From the NCBI GenBank assembly GCA_946478755.1, contig CAMLDJ010000194.1:1-10132 (forward strand): DNA of 10,132 nt. The letters run 5' to 3'. The notes under the pieces were generated by a model. That model was not told where the DNA came from and did no database searches. It saw only the letters and a list, made by a program, of their open reading frames with translations. Of this stretch, positions 1 through 6,705 are shown in pieces (position 1 is the first letter of the stretch; each line of letters starts with the position of its first letter). Origin of the DNA: an uncultured Pedobacter sp. (GTDB taxonomy: Bacteria > Bacteroidota > Bacteroidia > Sphingobacteriales > Sphingobacteriaceae). The translations under genes and the position numbers were made by a program.

Positions 1-1
1 C

Positions 2-400
2 CAGGGAGATGAGGTGCAGGTTTCCTTACCTGATGTGCCAGAGAATTTGCAGGCGCACATTTCTTTTGCAGCGAAAGTAATAGATCCGATATCGAGGGGA
101 TTCAATGTAGAGGTAAAACTGCCTTCAAATAAGAAGTACCGTCCGAATATGCTGGCCATATTGAAAATCGTAGATTATAAAAACGATAACGCGCTGGTTG
201 TCCCGGTAAACGCGATACAAAAATCAGAAACGAGTGAATATGTGTTCCTTGCAGTGAATGGAACAGCGAAGAAGGCCAATATCAAAACCGGTAAGGTGTC
301 TGATGGAAAAGCGGAGGTCTTATCAGGTTTAAAAGCGGGCGATAAAGTGATCACGACCGGTTTTCAGGATCTGAACGATGGGGATGGTGTTAAGTTATAA
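2..400 (+). CDS. RND efflux periplasmic adaptor subunit (HlyD/MFP family), C-terminal part only
   Basis: This is the 3' end of a gene that enters the window already open: the frame reads Q-G-D-E-V-Q-V from base 2 without a start, so the GTG at 14 is an internal Val codon, not an initiator. The visible 132 residues fit the C-terminal half of a membrane-fusion adaptor. A GDEVQV segment and the F-N-V-E-V-K-L strand suit the beta-barrel domain. Y-R-P-N-M-L-A followed by A-L-V-V-P-V-N-A-I-Q is the usual run into the membrane-proximal domain. L-K-A-G-D-K-V-I-T-T-G-F-Q-D-L-N-D-G-D-G-V is the typical adaptor end. In the family, such proteins bridge the RND pump and the outer-membrane channel in the periplasm and are usually lipid- or membrane-anchored at the missing N terminus. 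The pump gene follows 20 bases later, supporting one operon. The substrate cannot be told from this part. Confidence 0.9.
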   Translation, partial: QGDEVQVSLPDVPENLQAHISFAAKVIDPISRGFNVEVKLPSNKKYRPNMLAILKIVDYKNDNALVVPVNAIQKSETSEYVFLAVNGTAKKANIKTGKVSDGKAEVLSGLKAGDKVITTGFQDLNDGDGVKL

Positions 401-420
401 ATGGATTATTCATAAACAAT

Positions 421-3400
421 ATGAAGGATATTAATAAAGAATTTCGACCGTCGAGCTGGGCGATCGATAACAGAACGGCAATCTACGTATTTACGTGTTT
501 GCTGATGATAGCCGGGTATTTTTCGTACCAAAGCCTTCCGAAGGAGAATTTTCCAGAGGTGGTTATTCCCAAGATCTTTGTGCAGACCCTTTACCCCGGT
601 ACCTCGCCATCCAATATGGAAAACCTGGTCACCAAGCAGCTGGAAAAAGAAATAAGAGGTACACTGGGCTTAAAGAAGATCACCTCTAATAGCTATCAGG
701 ATTTTTCTTTCATCACTGCAGAGTTTAATACAGGGGTGGATATTAAGGATGCAAAGCAGCGGGTAAAAGATGCGGTGGACAAGGCCAAGACAGATCTTCC
801 CTCTGATCTTCCCGACGATCCGGTGATCATGGATATCAATCTTTCTGACCTGCCGATCATGTATATCAACATATCCGGCGATTACGACCTGAAAAAACTG
901 AAAGAGTATGCCGATGACATTGAAGACCGCGTTGAAGGGTTAAAAGAGATCGCGGGAGTTGATATTGTGGGTGCACTGGAACCCGAAATACAGATCAATG
1001 TAGATTTGAGGAAGATGGAAGCTGCGCAGCTTTCCTTTACGGATATAGAGAATGCGGTGAAATACGAAAACCTGACCATTTCAGGTGGTTCCGTGAAGAT
1101 GGATGGCATGCTGCGAACTTTAAATGTTAAAAAAGAGTTTAAGAATGCAGAAGAGATCGGTAACATGATCGTGAAAACACCCACCGGAGGGGCGCTGTAT
1201 CTAAAAGACATCGGCGAGGTAAAGGATTCTTTCAAAGAGCAGAACAGTTACGCCCGTTTATATGGAAAAAACGTAATCACGCTGAATGTCCGCAAACGGA
1301 GTGGGGAAAACCTGATCGAAGCCTCGGACAAGATCAACGCAATGCTCAAAGAGATGAAAGGAACAGTGCTTCCTGCCAAGCTGAACATCACCATAACAGG
1401 CGACCAGAGCGACCAGACCAGAATCACCCTGCATGACCTGATCAATACGATCATCATCGGTTTTATCCTGGTTACCTTGATCCTGATGTTCTTTATGGGC
1501 GTAACCAATGCCCTGTTCGTCGCTTTGTCCGTACCGCTTTCTATGTTCATTGCCTTTCTTTCCATGCCGGTACTCGGTGGGGTATTTGATTTTAACTTTA
1601 CGATGAACATGATGGTGCTGTTCTCCTTCCTGCTTGGCCTGGGGATCGTCGTAGATGACGCCATTGTTGTGGTAGAGAACACACACCGTATATTCGATAA
1701 TGGAAGGGTGCCTATTGTACAGGCGGCCAAAACGGCCACAGGGGAGGTATTTCTGCCTGTGCTTTCGGGAACGCTGACCACACTTGCCCCATTCTTTCCG
1801 CTGTTGTTCTGGCCAGGTATTATTGGTGAGTTCATGTATTTCCTCCCGGTAACACTGATCGTAACGCTGTCCGCTTCTTTGATTGTTGCTTACATCATTA
1901 ACCCTGTTTTTGCGGTCGACTTTATGAAGCCGCATGTGGATCATGAAAATGATAGACCCACATTTAACAGGGCAGTTAAACGTACTTTACTTGTATTTAC
2001 AGGGGTAGCATTATTGGGTTACCTGATTAATTTTGGTGTCGGAAACTTTGTGGTACTGATGGCTTTGCTGTACCTGCTGAACCACTTTCTCCTGACCAGA
2101 CTGATCAAAAAATTTCAGACGGTAGCCTGGCCCAAAGCAATTAATGCTTACCATAGTCTGATCGTCTGGGCTTTGAAACGCCCACGTACCATGATCTGGA
2201 GTACCGTAGGTTTATTTTTCTTTACTCTGATCTTAGTAGGAGTGGTGCCCCCGCGTGTGGTATTTTTCCCAACGGCCGACCCGAATTTTGTCTATGTTTA
2301 TATAGAATTGCCGGTAGGTACCGACCAGGCCTACACCAGTAAGGTCGTAGAAAAGGTTGAAGAGCGGGTAACAAAGGTGGTAGGCCGGAATAATCCGGAT
2401 GTATCTTCCATCATTTCAAATGTGACTGTGGGGGTAACGGATCCACAGGGGGAAGACCAGGGTGAATATACCAATAAGGGCAAAGTTACGGTGGCCTTTG
2501 TGGCCTATGGCAAACGGACCGGCGAAAGTACGGCCAACTACCTGGGCAGGATCCGTAATGCCGTAAAAGGTATTCCTGGCGCAGAGATCAGTGTTGCCCA
2601 GGAACAGGGCGGACCGCCAACCGCGAAACCGATCAGTATTGAAATAACAGGGGATAACCTGGACTCGATTGCGGTGACATCGGACAAGTTAAAAAAATAC
2701 CTGGACAACAAGCAGATTGCAGGGGTCGAAGAACTGAAATCTGATTTTCAAAACAATAAACCCGAGATCATATTTGATGTGAACCGGGAAAGGGCAAACC
2801 GTGAAGGTGTTTCCACTGGTCAGATCGGTTCTGCTTTACGTACTGCACTATACGGTAAGGAGGCTTCAAAATACCGTGACGAGAATGAAGATTATGAGAT
2901 CAACGTTCGCGCAAGGGAAGATCAGCGCAACAATCTGGAAGCCTTACGTAATATGAAAATAACCTACCGTGATATGGCCATGAATGGTGTCATCAGGCAG
3001 GTGCCTATATCTGCCTTTGCTGATATCGATTATGTAAATACCTATGGTGGAATTAAGCGTAAGCAACAGAAAAGGATTGTTATCCTCTCCTCAAACGTCT
3101 TGTCAGAATACAATGCCAACGAGGTGGTGGCCAATATCCAGTCGGAGCTGAATGAATTTAAGGCACCGGATGGTGTAGAGATCAGGATGGCAGGAGAGCA
3201 GGAAGAACAAATGGAAACCGCTGCGTTTTTAGGAACGGCATTGGTCAGTGCACTCTTTATTATCCTGATCATTTTAGTGTTACAGTTTAATTCGATCAGT
3301 AAGCCGGTTATTATTTTAAGTGAAATCCTGTTCAGTATAATTGGTGTTTTGCTTGGCGTGACCATATTCCGCATGGAATTGTCTATCGTTATGACCGGAC

Positions 3401-3795
3401 TGGGTATTGTTGCCCTTGCCGGGATTGTGGTGCGTAATGGTATTTTACTGGTAGAATTTGCGGATCTGATGGTCAGTCAGGGTATGGAGGTGAGGGAAGC
3501 CGTGATCGAGGCAGGCCGTACGCGGATGACACCGGTATTGCTGACCGCAACAGCCACGATGCTGGGATTAATCCCGCTGGCTGTAGGTTTAAATATAGAT
3601 TTTGTGAGGATGTTCACACACTTCGATCCACACCTGTATTTTGGTGGTGATAACGTAGCGTTCTGGGGACCGCTGTCCTGGACCATCATCTTTGGGTTGA
3701 GTTTTGCCACTTTCCTGACCCTGGTGCTGGTTCCTTGTATGTATTTGGTTGCGGATAGGAACTCGAAGCGGGTGAAATCATGGTTTAAAAAATAA
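421..3795 (+). CDS. RND-family inner-membrane efflux pump (AcrB/HAE1-like, long Bacteroidota form)
   Basis: This is a proton-driven efflux permease of the resistance-nodulation-division superfamily, working with the adaptor encoded just upstream. Its first transmembrane helix is near residues 18-36. A large periplasmic loop follows up to about 335, then a helix bundle to about 500. TM4 carries the RND signature G-I-V-V-D-D-A-I-V-V-V-E-N (408-420), with the proton-relay pair D412-D413. A second periplasmic loop spans about 615-930 and the final helices about 935-1110. TM10 has G-I-V-V-R-N-G-I-L-L-V-E-F (1001-1013), placing Arg1005 where AcrB has Lys940. At 1124 residues it is longer than the usual 1030-1050. 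Part of the excess is a hydrophobic pair at about 523-540 and 542-560, between the two halves. The ATG at 421 gives a normal N terminus. A four-codon frame (401-415) lies in the gap before it. The D-D pair and full loops argue for a working pump. Drug, metal or other substrate is not assignable by eye. Confidence 0.95.
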   Translation: MKDINKEFRPSSWAIDNRTAIYVFTCLLMIAGYFSYQSLPKENFPEVVIPKIFVQTLYPGTSPSNMENLVTKQLEKEIRGTLGLKKITSNSYQDFSFITAEFNTGVDIKDAKQRVKDAVDKAKTDLPSDLPDDPVIMDINLSDLPIMYINISGDYDLKKLKEYADDIEDRVEGLKEIAGVDIVGALEPEIQINVDLRKMEAAQLSFTDIENAVKYENLTISGGSVKMDGMLRTLNVKKEFKNAEEIGNMIVKTPTGGALYLKDIGEVKDSFKEQNSYARLYGKNVITLNVRKRSGENLIEASDKINAMLKEMKGTVLPAKLNITITGDQSDQTRITLHDLINTIIIGFILVTLILMFFMGVTNALFVALSVPLSMFIAFLSMPVLGGVFDFNFTMNMMVLFSFLLGLGIVVDDAIVVVENTHRIFDNGRVPIVQAAKTATGEVFLPVLSGTLTTLAPFFPLLFWPGIIGEFMYFLPVTLIVTLSASLIVAYIINPVFAVDFMKPHVDHENDRPTFNRAVKRTLLVFTGVALLGYLINFGVGNFVVLMALLYLLNHFLLTRLIKKFQTVAWPKAINAYHSLIVWALKRPRTMIWSTVGLFFFTLILVGVVPPRVVFFPTADPNFVYVYIELPVGTDQAYTSKVVEKVEERVTKVVGRNNPDVSSIISNVTVGVTDPQGEDQGEYTNKGKVTVAFVAYGKRTGESTANYLGRIRNAVKGIPGAEISVAQEQGGPPTAKPISIEITGDNLDSIAVTSDKLKKYLDNKQIAGVEELKSDFQNNKPEIIFDVNRERANREGVSTGQIGSALRTALYGKEASKYRDENEDYEINVRAREDQRNNLEALRNMKITYRDMAMNGVIRQVPISAFADIDYVNTYGGIKRKQQKRIVILSSNVLSEYNANEVVANIQSELNEFKAPDGVEIRMAGEQEEQMETAAFLGTALVSALFIILIILVLQFNSISKPVIILSEILFSIIGVLLGVTIFRMELSIVMTGLGIVALAGIVVRNGILLVEFADLMVSQGMEVREAVIEAGRTRMTPVLLTATATMLGLIPLAVGLNIDFVRMFTHFDPHLYFGGDNVAFWGPLSWTIIFGLSFATFLTLVLVPCMYLVADRNSKRVKSWFKK

Positions 3796-3880
3796 CCGTT
3801 CTCCTCGAAGGCTGAAATCTTTTGCACTGAAGAAGTGCAAAAGTTTCTATGCCTTTACGGAGAAGGTAATTTTTTTGTTT
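3796..3880 (+). terminator. Nested-hairpin intrinsic terminator after the RND pump gene
   Basis: The structure begins directly after the pump's TAA. The apical stem is perfect over 10 bp: CTTTTGCACT (3819-3828) pairs with AGTGCAAAAG (3834-3843) around a GAAGA loop. Outside it, AAGG (3808-3811) pairs with CCTT (3852-3855). TTCTCC (3799-3804) pairs with GGAGAA (3859-3864), and CC (3796-3797) with GG (3865-3866), leaving one bulged base and small internal loops. The 3' side runs into TAATTTTTTTGTTT (3867-3880), a proper U-tract for the + strand. The apical stem alone is followed only by TTTCT. The nested form with the long T-run is therefore the better terminator model. No folding energy was computed. 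Confidence 0.75.
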
Positions 3881-4169
3881 AAGCAGGGTGGCAGGATTTT
3901 TAAGCAAGGGAAGGGTTAGCAGGATTCTTTGTTTTTATTGGAAAGGTGATTTTTTGGAACAATTGTTTCCAGGAAGATGCGTTTTATAGACGCTAAGCGT
4001 TTTTGTAAGGTAGGGAGTTGTTTAGAGGTAAGGATTTTTAGGAGATAGGGGTTGTGTTGGTTGACCTTATGTGACAAGTTCTTTACAGGACCTATAATTA
4101 TAATTTTAATCTGTATGTTGCTGGACATTAGAATTGAAATGAACGATCAGAGAACAAAGGAATAAAGAA
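3881..4169 (+). other. G/T-rich intergenic spacer with small dyads, upstream of the propeller gene
   Basis: No convincing gene lies here; a 70-codon open frame on the - strand (3916-4128) is low-complexity and has no recognisable domain. The + strand is rich in G and T with runs such as GATTTTT. GCAGGATT occurs twice (3891-3898 and 3919-3926). A near-palindrome GGAACAATTGTTTCC sits at 3956-3970. GCGT (3979-3982), ACGC (3990-3993) and GCGT (3997-4000), followed by TTTT, could form two mutually exclusive 4-bp stems. TAATTTTA (4101-4108) resembles the -7 box TAnnTTTG of Bacteroidota, but no good -33 TTTG lies at the right distance, so I do not call a promoter. AAAGG (4156-4160) is a plausible ribosome binding site 9 bases before the ATG at 4170. 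Confidence 0.5.
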
Positions 4170-5231
4170 ATGAACCGTAGACTATTTATTGCACAGATCC
4201 CATTCTTGTTTGCCTTACCAGAAATTGCGGAGGCAGCGGCAGGTTTTTCCCTTAAGGACGATAATTTCGCACGCAAATTGACGCCTGTTGGAAGAGCTTT
4301 GGAAATGGAAGGCTGGTATGTATGGTGTAATAGCCCGATACAGGGGCCGGACGGAAAGATTCACGTATTTTTTTCAAGATGGTCCTCTGATAAAGGGATG
4401 GGAGGCTGGATCAACAGTTCAGAGATTGCGCATGCGGTGGCCGACCGTATTGGTAAGCCTTTTGTGTATAAGGAAACGGTATTGGCGCCGAGAGGCCCGG
4501 GACACTGGGATGCTACAACCTGTCACAACCCTCATATAAAGTTTGTTGATGGTAAGTATTGCTTGTTCTTTATGGGTAATTCCAATGGTAAAACGAATAC
4601 CAAGCGTATCGGATTGGCCACTGCAGATTCCCTAGATGGTCCATGGACAAGGCCGGACCAACCGCTGCTGGAAGCCGGGCCCGCAGGCGCATGGGATGAC
4701 CACTGCACCACCAATCCCGCTTTTCTAAAACACCCGAACGGTCAGTACTGGCTGTACTATAAATCCTGGAACAGCAACGACTATTACAATTCTCCCGATC
4801 CCCTGATCCGGGGAAACCGGAAGTATGGGCTTGCAATAGCCGACAAACTGGAAGGCCCATATGTGCGCTATTCCGGGAACCCTGTGATCGATTATTCAAA
4901 AAAAGGTGGTAATAAACAATTTGAGGATGCTTTTGTATGGTATCAGGATAAGCAGTTTAGAATGCTGGCGAGGGATATGGGGGTGTTTAGCCATGATGTG
5001 GGATTGTATATCACATCCGCAGATGGTATTTCCTGGGACGAACCAAAGATTGCCTACCAACCCTTATCGGCCTATGTTAATGAACCGCCGGCTCCTAAAT
5101 GGCTGAAACGATATGGCAGGCTCGAGCGGCCGCAGTTGTTGTTCATTAAAAATAAGCCTGCTTATTTGTTTGGAACTGCCCAGGGAGGCAAATATATGAC
5201 GGCCTCTTCGTTTATCTTTAAGATTGATTAA
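4170..5231 (+). CDS. Exported five-bladed beta-propeller protein, glycoside hydrolase family 43/32/117-like
   Basis: The 353-residue product probably acts on a carbohydrate outside the cytoplasm. Residues 1-24 form an export signal: N-R-R-L-F-I, a hydrophobic stretch 5-17, then small residues A-E-A-A-A-G around 20-25. The R-R-L-F-I pattern resembles a Tat signal, though Sec export is possible. The rest shows a repeat of about 66 residues, as expected for five blades. Equivalent positions are N-S-P-I (54-57), H-N-P-H-I (119-123), T-N-P-A-F (181-185), E-D-A-F-V-W (252-257) and E-R-P-Q-L-L-F (319-325), each followed by a G-K-Y/Q-Y-W type strand turn. Acidic candidates in the active-site funnel are D114 (GPGHWD, 109-114), D176/D177 and E252/D253. 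The first blade has N-S-P-I where GH32/GH43 enzymes usually have N-D-P or D-P, so the usual first-blade Asp seems absent. The gene stands alone between a terminator and a long spacer, with no SusC/D, sulfatase or regulator beside it. Fold assignment is fairly safe; family and substrate are not. Confidence 0.8.
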   Translation: MNRRLFIAQIPFLFALPEIAEAAAGFSLKDDNFARKLTPVGRALEMEGWYVWCNSPIQGPDGKIHVFFSRWSSDKGMGGWINSSEIAHAVADRIGKPFVYKETVLAPRGPGHWDATTCHNPHIKFVDGKYCLFFMGNSNGKTNTKRIGLATADSLDGPWTRPDQPLLEAGPAGAWDDHCTTNPAFLKHPNGQYWLYYKSWNSNDYYNSPDPLIRGNRKYGLAIADKLEGPYVRYSGNPVIDYSKKGGNKQFEDAFVWYQDKQFRMLARDMGVFSHDVGLYITSADGISWDEPKIAYQPLSAYVNEPPAPKWLKRYGRLERPQLLFIKNKPAYLFGTAQGGKYMTASSFIFKID

Positions 5232-5620
5232 ACAGCGCATCTGTTGACTTAGACCTCCATTAATTATTCATCCGGGACTTCAGTATTCACCTATTGGTTT
5301 TATACTTACCCGAGAATTTTGCTTGTGCAGGAACGGCTGCGCATCTTTTCCATTACGCTTAACTTCCTCCACTAAATACAACTAAGACAGTGAATGGCTG
5401 CCCAGCTTTTCCGTTACCCTTAATTTTCTCGCTCAACTCAACTCAGGCTTGTGTATTCACTTACTGCTTTTTGTGCTTGCTCGAGAATTTTGGTTGCGCA
5501 GAAGCGGCCTAGGATTCATTTTTTTCTTCTCCTCAGAGAAGAAAAAACTTATTCCAGCCGCAGAAGCGTCAACCTAAATTCTCTTTTTAACATATTTTAA
5601 CATTATATCCCACTTCTACC
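5232..5620. repeat. Non-coding spacer with degenerate direct repeats
   Basis: No gene is supported between the propeller gene and moxR. The stretch 5283-5337 returns in altered form at 5453-5507: both open with GTATTCAC and share CGAGAATTTT (5311-5320 and 5482-5491), and they match at roughly three quarters of positions by eye with a 1-base gap. Between them, GGCTGC..CTTTTCC at 5335-5351 returns as GGCTGC..CTTTTCC at 5396-5412, an offset of 61, with the resemblance continuing about 25 bases further. GCAGAAGCG occurs at 5498-5506 and again at 5560-5568, an offset of 62. The + strand is rich in C and T. No transposase, terminal repeats or target duplication is visible. The likeliest reading is decayed intergenic repeats of unknown role. 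Confidence 0.55.
5520..5547. repeat. Perfect 12-bp inverted repeat with a 4-base loop
   Basis: TTTTTTCTTCTC (5520-5531) and GAGAAGAAAAAA (5536-5547) are exact complements around the loop CTCA. The stem is A/T at its base and G/C-containing at its tip. The T-run lies on the 5' arm and the A-run on the 3' arm, whichever strand is read, so no U-tract follows the hairpin and it does not fit a classical intrinsic terminator. It could be a protein-binding site, an mRNA-end stabilising hairpin for the propeller gene, or a cruciform-prone element. It lies about 75-100 bases upstream of the candidate moxR promoter. Confidence 0.6.
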
Positions 5621-5652
5621 CTTGTGAAAAAATTAACGTTTGTCTAATTTTC
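5621..5652 (+). promoter_or_regulatory. Candidate Bacteroidota -33/-7 promoter for the moxR-bat operon
   Basis: CTTG (5621-5624) and TAATTTTC (5645-5652) are separated by 20 bases. This resembles the known Bacteroidota primary sigma-factor pattern TTTG, 19-21 bases, TAnnTTTG, with one mismatch in each box. Transcription would begin around 5659, giving a leader of only about 15-35 bases before moxR. A two-codon frame ATG-GTA-TAA (5667-5675) then sits directly in front of the moxR ATG at 5676. No terminator separates the site from the gene. The call rests on pattern and position only. Confidence 0.45.
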
Positions 5653-5675
5653 GCAACGAATAAAAAATGGTATAA

Positions 5676-6704
5676 ATGGAAGAAGTAACAAATATGACCG
5701 AGCATTCATCGTATGGAACAGATATCCGTGCACTGAATGAGATGATACAAAAAGAAAGTGCATTTATAGATCTCCTTTTAATGGAGATGGATAAGGTGAT
5801 TGTGGGCCAGAGATATATGGTTGAACGCCTGTTGATCGGTTTACTCGCCGATGGGCATATTTTACTGGAGGGGGTACCCGGACTGGCCAAAACCCTGGCC
5901 ATTAACACGTTGTCGAAAGCTATTGATGCAGGTTTCAGCAGAATCCAGTTTACACCGGATCTGTTGCCGGCAGATTTGCTGGGAACCATGATTTATAACC
6001 AGAAAAAAGAAGAATTTATCGTTAGAAAAGGCCCGTTGTTTTCTAATTTTATTCTTGCGGACGAGATCAACCGGGCGCCGGCGAAAGTACAAAGTGCTCT
6101 GCTTGAGGCGATGCAGGAACGTCAGGTAACCATTGGCGACCATACTTTCCCATTGCCGAAACCATTCCTGGTATTGGCCACACAGAACCCTATTGAGCAG
6201 GAAGGAACCTACCCCTTGCCCGAAGCGCAGGTAGACAGATTTATGCTGAAGGTGGTGATCGGTTATCCGAAAAAAGAGGATGAGAAGCGGATCATGAGGG
6301 CGAACATTGCTCCTCAGGGTATGCCTGTGCCCAGTGTTGTCATCCACACCGACGATATTTTAAGAGCGAGAAAGGTGGTGAGGGAGGTCTATATGGATGA
6401 AAAGATTGAGCAATATATTATAGATATCGTTTTTGCCACACGTTTCCCGGCAGAATACAAGCTGGCAGATTATAAGAACCTGATCAGCTTTGGCGCTTCA
6501 CCACGTGCCAGCATTAATCTTGCCCTGGCTGCCAAGGCATATGCCTTTATAAAAAGAAGGGGTTATGTGATTCCGGAAGATGTGAGGGCTGTATGCCATG
6601 ATGTCTTAAGACATCGTATTGGCCTGACATACGAGGCAGAAGCAGAAGACATCAACACAGAAAGCATCATTACCGGAATTTTGAATGCGGTAGAAGTTCC
6701 TTAA
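5676..6704 (+). CDS. moxR: MoxR-family AAA+ ATPase
   Basis: This is a cytoplasmic AAA+ ATPase of the MoxR class, a group that acts chaperone-like with vWA-domain partners to mature or activate protein complexes. The 342-residue length fits. The Walker A motif is G-V-P-G-L-A-K-T (66-73), the MoxR variant with Ala before Lys-Thr. Walker B is F-I-L-A-D-E-I-N (125-132). Sensor 1 and its flank read A-T-Q-N-P-I-E-Q-E-G-T-Y-P-L-P-E-A-Q-V-D-R-F (168-189), very typical of MoxR. The sensor-2 region has G-A-S-P-R-A-S in the C-terminal lid. The ATG at 5676 is the first usable start. The ATG at 5694 would give M-T-E-H-S-S-Y, closer to what I expect of relatives, and is preceded by GAAGAAG as a possible ribosome site; it may be the true start. 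It heads a compact operon and ends one base before the DUF58 gene. Its partners are probably the vWA proteins encoded downstream. Confidence 0.95.
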   Translation: MEEVTNMTEHSSYGTDIRALNEMIQKESAFIDLLLMEMDKVIVGQRYMVERLLIGLLADGHILLEGVPGLAKTLAINTLSKAIDAGFSRIQFTPDLLPADLLGTMIYNQKKEEFIVRKGPLFSNFILADEINRAPAKVQSALLEAMQERQVTIGDHTFPLPKPFLVLATQNPIEQEGTYPLPEAQVDRFMLKVVIGYPKKEDEKRIMRANIAPQGMPVPSVVIHTDDILRARKVVREVYMDEKIEQYIIDIVFATRFPAEYKLADYKNLISFGASPRASINLALAAKAYAFIKRRGYVIPEDVRAVCHDVLRHRIGLTYEAEAEDINTESIITGILNAVEVP

Positions 6705-6705
6705 T

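Noticed and set aside
1248..1944. Two long open frames on the - strand opposite the RND gene (195 and 228 codons)
   Set aside because: They are antisense shadows of a membrane-protein gene, with odd residue composition, no recognisable domain and no ribosome site, overlapping each other in different frames.
4061..4096. TTGACC and TATAAT boxes resembling an E. coli-type sigma-70 promoter
   Set aside because: The boxes are 26 bases apart, far beyond the usual 16-18, and the Bacteroidota primary sigma factor uses a different pattern.
3916..4128. 70-codon open frame on the - strand in the spacer before the propeller gene
   Set aside because: Low-complexity composition from an A/C-rich strand, no domain and no convincing ribosome binding site; too weak to call a gene.
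5121..5133. Overlapping XhoI (CTCGAG) and NotI (GCGGCCGC) sites, like a cloning-vector polylinker junction
   Set aside because: The bases lie inside an intact reading frame and encode R-L-E-R-P-Q, a sensible conserved blade motif of the propeller protein; flanks on both sides continue the same protein.
5231..5245. AACAG-CGCAT-CTGTT hairpin at the end of the propeller gene as a terminator
   Set aside because: Only 5 bp, mostly A/T, and no T-run follows; not enough for an intrinsic terminator.
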